Positions 32,688-35,916 of a stretch of DNA of 35,916 nt are shown here, one piece after another (positions within the stretch are counted from its first letter, which is position 1; every line of letters begins with the position of its first letter). The position numbers and the translations under genes were made by a program. Under the pieces are notes generated by a model. The model was not told the origin of the DNA. It made no database searches and saw only the letters and a program-made list of their open reading frames with translations. The DNA comes from Alphaproteobacteria bacterium (lineage in GTDB: Bacteria; Pseudomonadota; Alphaproteobacteria; UBA3830), in NCBI GenBank assembly GCA_017614525.1, contig JAGABS010000010.1:1-35916 (forward strand), in the 5' to 3' direction.

Positions 32688-33350
32688 ATGAAGTATTTTT
32701 TGAGTTTGACTGCGGTTTGTTTGATGTTAACCGGGTGCAGCGATAGAGAGTTTACGTCGCTTCGTGATATTGAAGAAGTAAATATTAATATAACAGAGAA
32801 CAAGACCTCTCATTTCTTTGCGGTGAATAACAATTTTGAAATGTCCGCTGGTGATTTGGCGAAATTGGAAAAATTGTTGAAAGATTCAAAGGGAGAAGGA
32901 ATTGAAAATGTCGGATTCATGATAGTTTCGAATTCTCCGGTTTTAACCGCACACAAGAAGTCTCTTTCTGAACGGGTGAAGTCGAAAATGATTAGGTCGG
33001 GCTTTTTGGAAAGCCGAATTGTAGATTCGGGAGTTTGTATATACAAAGACGCCAAAAAGGGAGTCAGAGTTGATGTTTTAAAGTACGATCTTCAGAGGAC
33101 TGACACTAATTTGTGGGACGACTTTATTGGCGATTGTGATGCGGATAAGCCATTGCCTGGCTATGGAAAAGCCATGAATTATAACATGGAGGAAATGATA
33201 GCTAACAGTGCGGACCTCATAGCTCCAAGAAAATATAAAGGGCAGAAGATTGAACAAGCTATCAGCGCAATGGGCGAAACGGGATCGAGCGGAGGAGGTT
33301 CTTCGTCGGGTGGCAGTTCATCGAGTTCTTCATCGGGTTCGTCTAACTAG
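32688..33350 (+). CDS. cpaD: Tad pilus lipoprotein CpaD
   Basis: A 220-residue protein from the ATG at 32688 (GGAGG 5 nt upstream); a GTG at 32676 has no such site. The lipobox LMLTGC puts a lipidated Cys near 17. The middle resembles the CpaD family: an OmpA-like stretch (SERVKSKMIRSGFLESRIV) and the later GYGKAMNYNMEEMIANSADLIAPR, where the family has GCA...N.A.MVA.P.DL..PR. The last ~30 residues are almost only Ser and Gly. CpaD is thought to help place or stabilise the CpaC secretin. Confidence 0.9.
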   Translation: MKYFLSLTAVCLMLTGCSDREFTSLRDIEEVNINITENKTSHFFAVNNNFEMSAGDLAKLEKLLKDSKGEGIENVGFMIVSNSPVLTAHKKSLSERVKSKMIRSGFLESRIVDSGVCIYKDAKKGVRVDVLKYDLQRTDTNLWDDFIGDCDADKPLPGYGKAMNYNMEEMIANSADLIAPRKYKGQKIEQAISAMGETGSSGGGSSSGGSSSSSSSGSSN

Positions 33351-33364
33351 AAAGGAGATTTATT

Positions 33365-34603
33365 ATGGCTAAAAGTACAACCGATTTACCTCACAACCTG
33401 GTGGCTTTTGTAAACGACCCTGTTTCCGAGCAGATTGTGTGGAATGTCATAAGAGAAATGAATATGGCCTATGCTGAGGCCAAGATGGGGAGTATTGCGG
33501 ATACGCTGGAATTCTTGAAGGAAAGCAGGAGTCCGAAGATACTGATAGTTGATGTTTCTAACTCAGAGCTTCCGTTGGGAGATATCGAAAAGATAAAGGA
33601 GTTCAGTAGCCCTAATATTTCGATTATAGTGGTAGGTTCGAGAAACGAGGTCGGGTTGTTCAGGGATTTGAAAGCGGCCGGTGTTGTCGATTATATAGTT
33701 AAGCCTCTGAGTAACGTGTTGCTGAGAAGAGCAATAGAACAGGCCAACGGTATAAAAAGTGAAATTCTGAAAGAAGGTAAGTTAATTCACATAATGAGTG
33801 CAACCGGTGGAGCGGGAGCGACGACAGTTGCCGCTAACGTAGGATGGTTGCTTGCGAACAGAAGATTCAAGCGTACACTGGTGATGGATTTGGATTTCCT
33901 TTATGGAACAGCGAACTTGCTTCTGGATATTAAGGCAGAAAATGCTTATCTGGACATTTTGGAATCCCCGGATAAGATCGATGATTATTTTACCGAGACG
34001 ATTCTGAAAAAATGTACACAGCGATTGTATTATCTGGGGGGACTATGCGATTTGGTCAGAGGTGTGCAGGTAGATATCAATGCTTTTGATGCTCTGATGA
34101 CATTATTGAAAAAGCAGTTTAACTACGTTTTGGTTGATTCTCAACGAGATATAAATGAAATAAACAAAGTTTCAATGAGAAAAGCGGACAGTTTCATAAT
34201 TATGGTTGAGATGACCATGGCATCCGCCCAGAACGCAGCGAGATTATTGGAATTTCTATCCGTTGAATATGGCGGTAAGAAAATTATTATGATTGATAAC
34301 AAAAACGGACTTTCCAGCTCGGGAGCCATTACAAAAGAATCATTCGAAGAGGTAATCGGGCGAAAGATAGATTATGTTATGCCTTTGGATGAAACAATAA
34401 CTCTTGCCGCTGCAAACATAGGTCAACCTTTAGTGATTTCAGAAGGTCCTTTGACGGAAATTTTGGAGGAAGTTGCTGATGATGTTCTCGGAAAGAATGA
34501 GAACCAGGCCATTGCTCAGGCGATATCGGAAAAAGAGGGTTTCAACTTTGAAAAGTTAAAAAATGATATTCTCAGTACAATCGGTAAATATATGAAAAAA
34601 TAA
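33365..34603 (+). CDS. cpaE: Tad pilus localisation protein CpaE/TadZ
   Basis: A 412-residue cytoplasmic protein. Residues 1-125 are receiver-like (Asp63 in ILIVDVS, Lys113 in IVKP). Residues ~140-400 are a ParA/MinD-type domain (MDLDFLYGTANLLLDI; YVLVDSQRD in the Walker B position; PLDETITLAAANIGQPL). The Walker A region reads SATGGAGATT at 145-154, without the usual lysines. CpaE/TadZ sets the polar position of the Tad machine. AGGAG lies 7 nt before the ATG; cpaF starts 14 bp after its stop. Confidence 0.93.
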   Translation: MAKSTTDLPHNLVAFVNDPVSEQIVWNVIREMNMAYAEAKMGSIADTLEFLKESRSPKILIVDVSNSELPLGDIEKIKEFSSPNISIIVVGSRNEVGLFRDLKAAGVVDYIVKPLSNVLLRRAIEQANGIKSEILKEGKLIHIMSATGGAGATTVAANVGWLLANRRFKRTLVMDLDFLYGTANLLLDIKAENAYLDILESPDKIDDYFTETILKKCTQRLYYLGGLCDLVRGVQVDINAFDALMTLLKKQFNYVLVDSQRDINEINKVSMRKADSFIIMVEMTMASAQNAARLLEFLSVEYGGKKIIMIDNKNGLSSSGAITKESFEEVIGRKIDYVMPLDETITLAAANIGQPLVISEGPLTEILEEVADDVLGKNENQAIAQAISEKEGFNFEKLKNDILSTIGKYMKK

Positions 34604-34617
34604 GAAGGAGAGTTTAG

Positions 34618-35916
34618 ATGGCGGGTGAAATAAAAGATACAGTAATTGAAGAATCTCCTTTACTTACGGTCTTCAGAAAAGAAGCCCATGATACCATGTT
34701 AAGCCGAATTAATTTGGCGACGGCTTTTAAATTAACTCCGCAAGAATTGAGAACTGAAATCGAGAACTTCGTTTTTGAATTTGCACAAGAACGTCGAGCT
34801 CAGATTACCAAAAGAGAACAAGTCGGGATAGCTCGAGAGTTAGTCGACGATATGATTGGACTTGGGCCTTTGGAAATTTTGTTAGATGACGATACAATTT
34901 CCGATATCGTTGTCAACGGGCCTTTCCAAATATATGTTGAAAAACGAGGTGTTATGCAGCTGGTTCCGGTTAAATTCCGAGATGACGCTCACCTTATGCA
35001 GATTGCACAACGAATTGCGCACAGGGTCGGTCGTCGTGTTGATACATCCAGTCCGCTCTGTGATGCTCGTCTCCCTGACGGAAGTCGTGTTAACATAGTT
35101 GTCCCTCCGATTGCTTTGGATGGAGCTTCCATCTCAATCCGTAAATTCTCTAAGAAGGCGATGGATTTGCACGGGTTGGCAGCGCATGGCAGTTTAACAG
35201 AGGAAATGGTGCGAGTTTTGCAGATAGCGTCAACTTGTGGGTTAAATATCATTGTTTCGGGTGGTACGGGTTCCGGGAAAACGACAATGTTAAACGCTTT
35301 GTCGCAACTTATAGATCCTCGTGAACGTATCGTAACCTGTGAGGACGCCGCGGAGCTGAAGCTGCAACAGCCGCACGTGGTTCGTTTGGAAAGCCGTCCG
35401 CCGAACATCGAAGGAAAAGGTGAAATAACCATTCGAGATTTAGTTAAGAACGCACTTCGTATGAGACCTGATCGAATTGTTATCGGAGAGGTTCGAGGAG
35501 AAGAATGTATCGACATGTTACAAGCCATGAACACCGGTCACGATGGATCTATGTCAACGATTCACGCGAACAGAGCGAGAGAGGCCTTCATACGTTTGGA
35601 AAACATGGTCGCGATGTCTGGATTTGATTTGCCTAGCGAGATAGTGAGAGCGCAGATTGCCGGTGCTGTTAACATGATCGTCCAGACGGAGCGACTCCAT
35701 GATGGTACAAGAAAAATTACGGAGATTGTTGAGGTTACGGGTATCAGTGAAAGAGGTGACATTCAGTATCAGCACCTGTTTAAATTTGTTCCGATAGGTG
35801 AGTCCGAGGATCACAGAGTTATCGGCAGATTCGAGGCGAAAGTGGAACAGCCGGCTTTCTTGGATAAAGCTATAACCTACGGTCTTGATAAGGAATTGTT
35901 AAACGTAATGAGAAGC
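34618..35916 (+). CDS. cpaF: Tad pilus motor ATPase CpaF, 3' end outside window
   Basis: 433 codons are present and the frame is open to the last base. CpaF is the hexameric secretion ATPase of the VirB11/GspE class that powers Tad pilus assembly. Visible elements are an N-terminal helical region (1-~75), then GLGPLEILLDDDTISDIVVN and RRVDTSSPLCDARLPDGSRV. Walker A is GGTGSGKTT with Lys221. The Asp box is ERIVTCEDAAELKL. Walker B is MRPDRIVIGEVRGEE, and the His box is GHDGSMSTIHAN. The ATG has GAAGGAG 7 nt upstream. Only a few tens of residues are likely missing. cpaG/cpaH (tadB/tadC) would be expected next. Confidence 0.97.
   Translation, partial: MAGEIKDTVIEESPLLTVFRKEAHDTMLSRINLATAFKLTPQELRTEIENFVFEFAQERRAQITKREQVGIARELVDDMIGLGPLEILLDDDTISDIVVNGPFQIYVEKRGVMQLVPVKFRDDAHLMQIAQRIAHRVGRRVDTSSPLCDARLPDGSRVNIVVPPIALDGASISIRKFSKKAMDLHGLAAHGSLTEEMVRVLQIASTCGLNIIVSGGTGSGKTTMLNALSQLIDPRERIVTCEDAAELKLQQPHVVRLESRPPNIEGKGEITIRDLVKNALRMRPDRIVIGEVRGEECIDMLQAMNTGHDGSMSTIHANRAREAFIRLENMVAMSGFDLPSEIVRAQIAGAVNMIVQTERLHDGTRKITEIVEVTGISERGDIQYQHLFKFVPIGESEDHRVIGRFEAKVEQPAFLDKAITYGLDKELLNVMRS

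Noticed and set aside
6262-35916. CRISPR array
   Set aside because: The direct repeats seen are two or three tandem copies without regular unique spacers, and no cas genes are present.

Overview
The window looks like the chromosome of an AT-rich alphaproteobacterium that lives with eukaryotic cells, most like the Holosporales-type endosymbionts (my inference from gene content, not a database match). The reasons are ordinary alphaproteobacterial housekeeping genes (tyrS, pgk, ffh, glmM, rmuC, bamB, metG), an alphaproteobacterial cpaABCDEF (Tad pilus) locus, and several secreted or eukaryote-like proteins (leucine-rich repeats, two exported ankyrin proteins, an exported coiled-coil protein). 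Decaying genes and IS remnants are scattered between them. TGA is used as a stop codon throughout.

Layout. 1-1673: 3' part of a large LRR gene, convergent with tyrS. 1670-3603 (minus): alpha/beta hydrolase then tyrS. 3797-4966: pgk, abutting a small membrane protein gene. 5.4-12.2 kb: an accessory stretch with an unknown exported protein, about 1.2 kb of gene-free repeat-bearing DNA, an exported ankyrin gene behind a consensus sigma70 promoter, gene debris, a second exported ankyrin gene, an IS630-type transposase relic and a 545-residue exported coiled-coil protein. 12.2-15.5 kb: ffh, a membrane acyltransferase and a TPR lipoprotein. 15.6-16.9 kb: a frameshifted folC on the minus strand, divergent from glmM-rmuC and a GrpB/GNAT fusion gene with an apparent AUA start. 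20.7-21.5 kb: tRNA-Val and tRNA-Arg followed by a DedA-family gene. 22.5-28.3 kb: a YfgM-like protein, bamB, metG, a frameshifted tatD and an MFS transporter. 28.4-29.1 kb (minus): an enoyl-CoA hydratase-like gene. 29.3 kb to the end: cpaA-B-C-D-E-F, with cpaF running off the window.

How the genes fit together. The cpa genes encode a prepilin peptidase, the periplasmic CpaB, the outer-membrane secretin CpaC, the lipoprotein CpaD, the localisation ATPase-like CpaE and the motor ATPase CpaF. This is the core of a Tad pilus or secretion machine, but no pilin gene is visible here. The YfgM-like protein and BamB form an envelope-biogenesis pair. The exported ankyrin, coiled-coil and LRR proteins are the best candidates for host-interaction factors.

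Main points of interest: an apparent AUA initiation codon; two housekeeping genes (folC, tatD) each broken by a single frameshift; a 552-bp higher-order duplication with a perfect 99-bp identity in the LRR gene; repeated short tandem duplications (27, 38, 57, 61 and 62-63 bp) in spacers; and a Gln in the G4 motif of Ffh. I did not find a clear undescribed multi-gene system. The accessory stretch at 5.4-12.2 kb is the best place to look.
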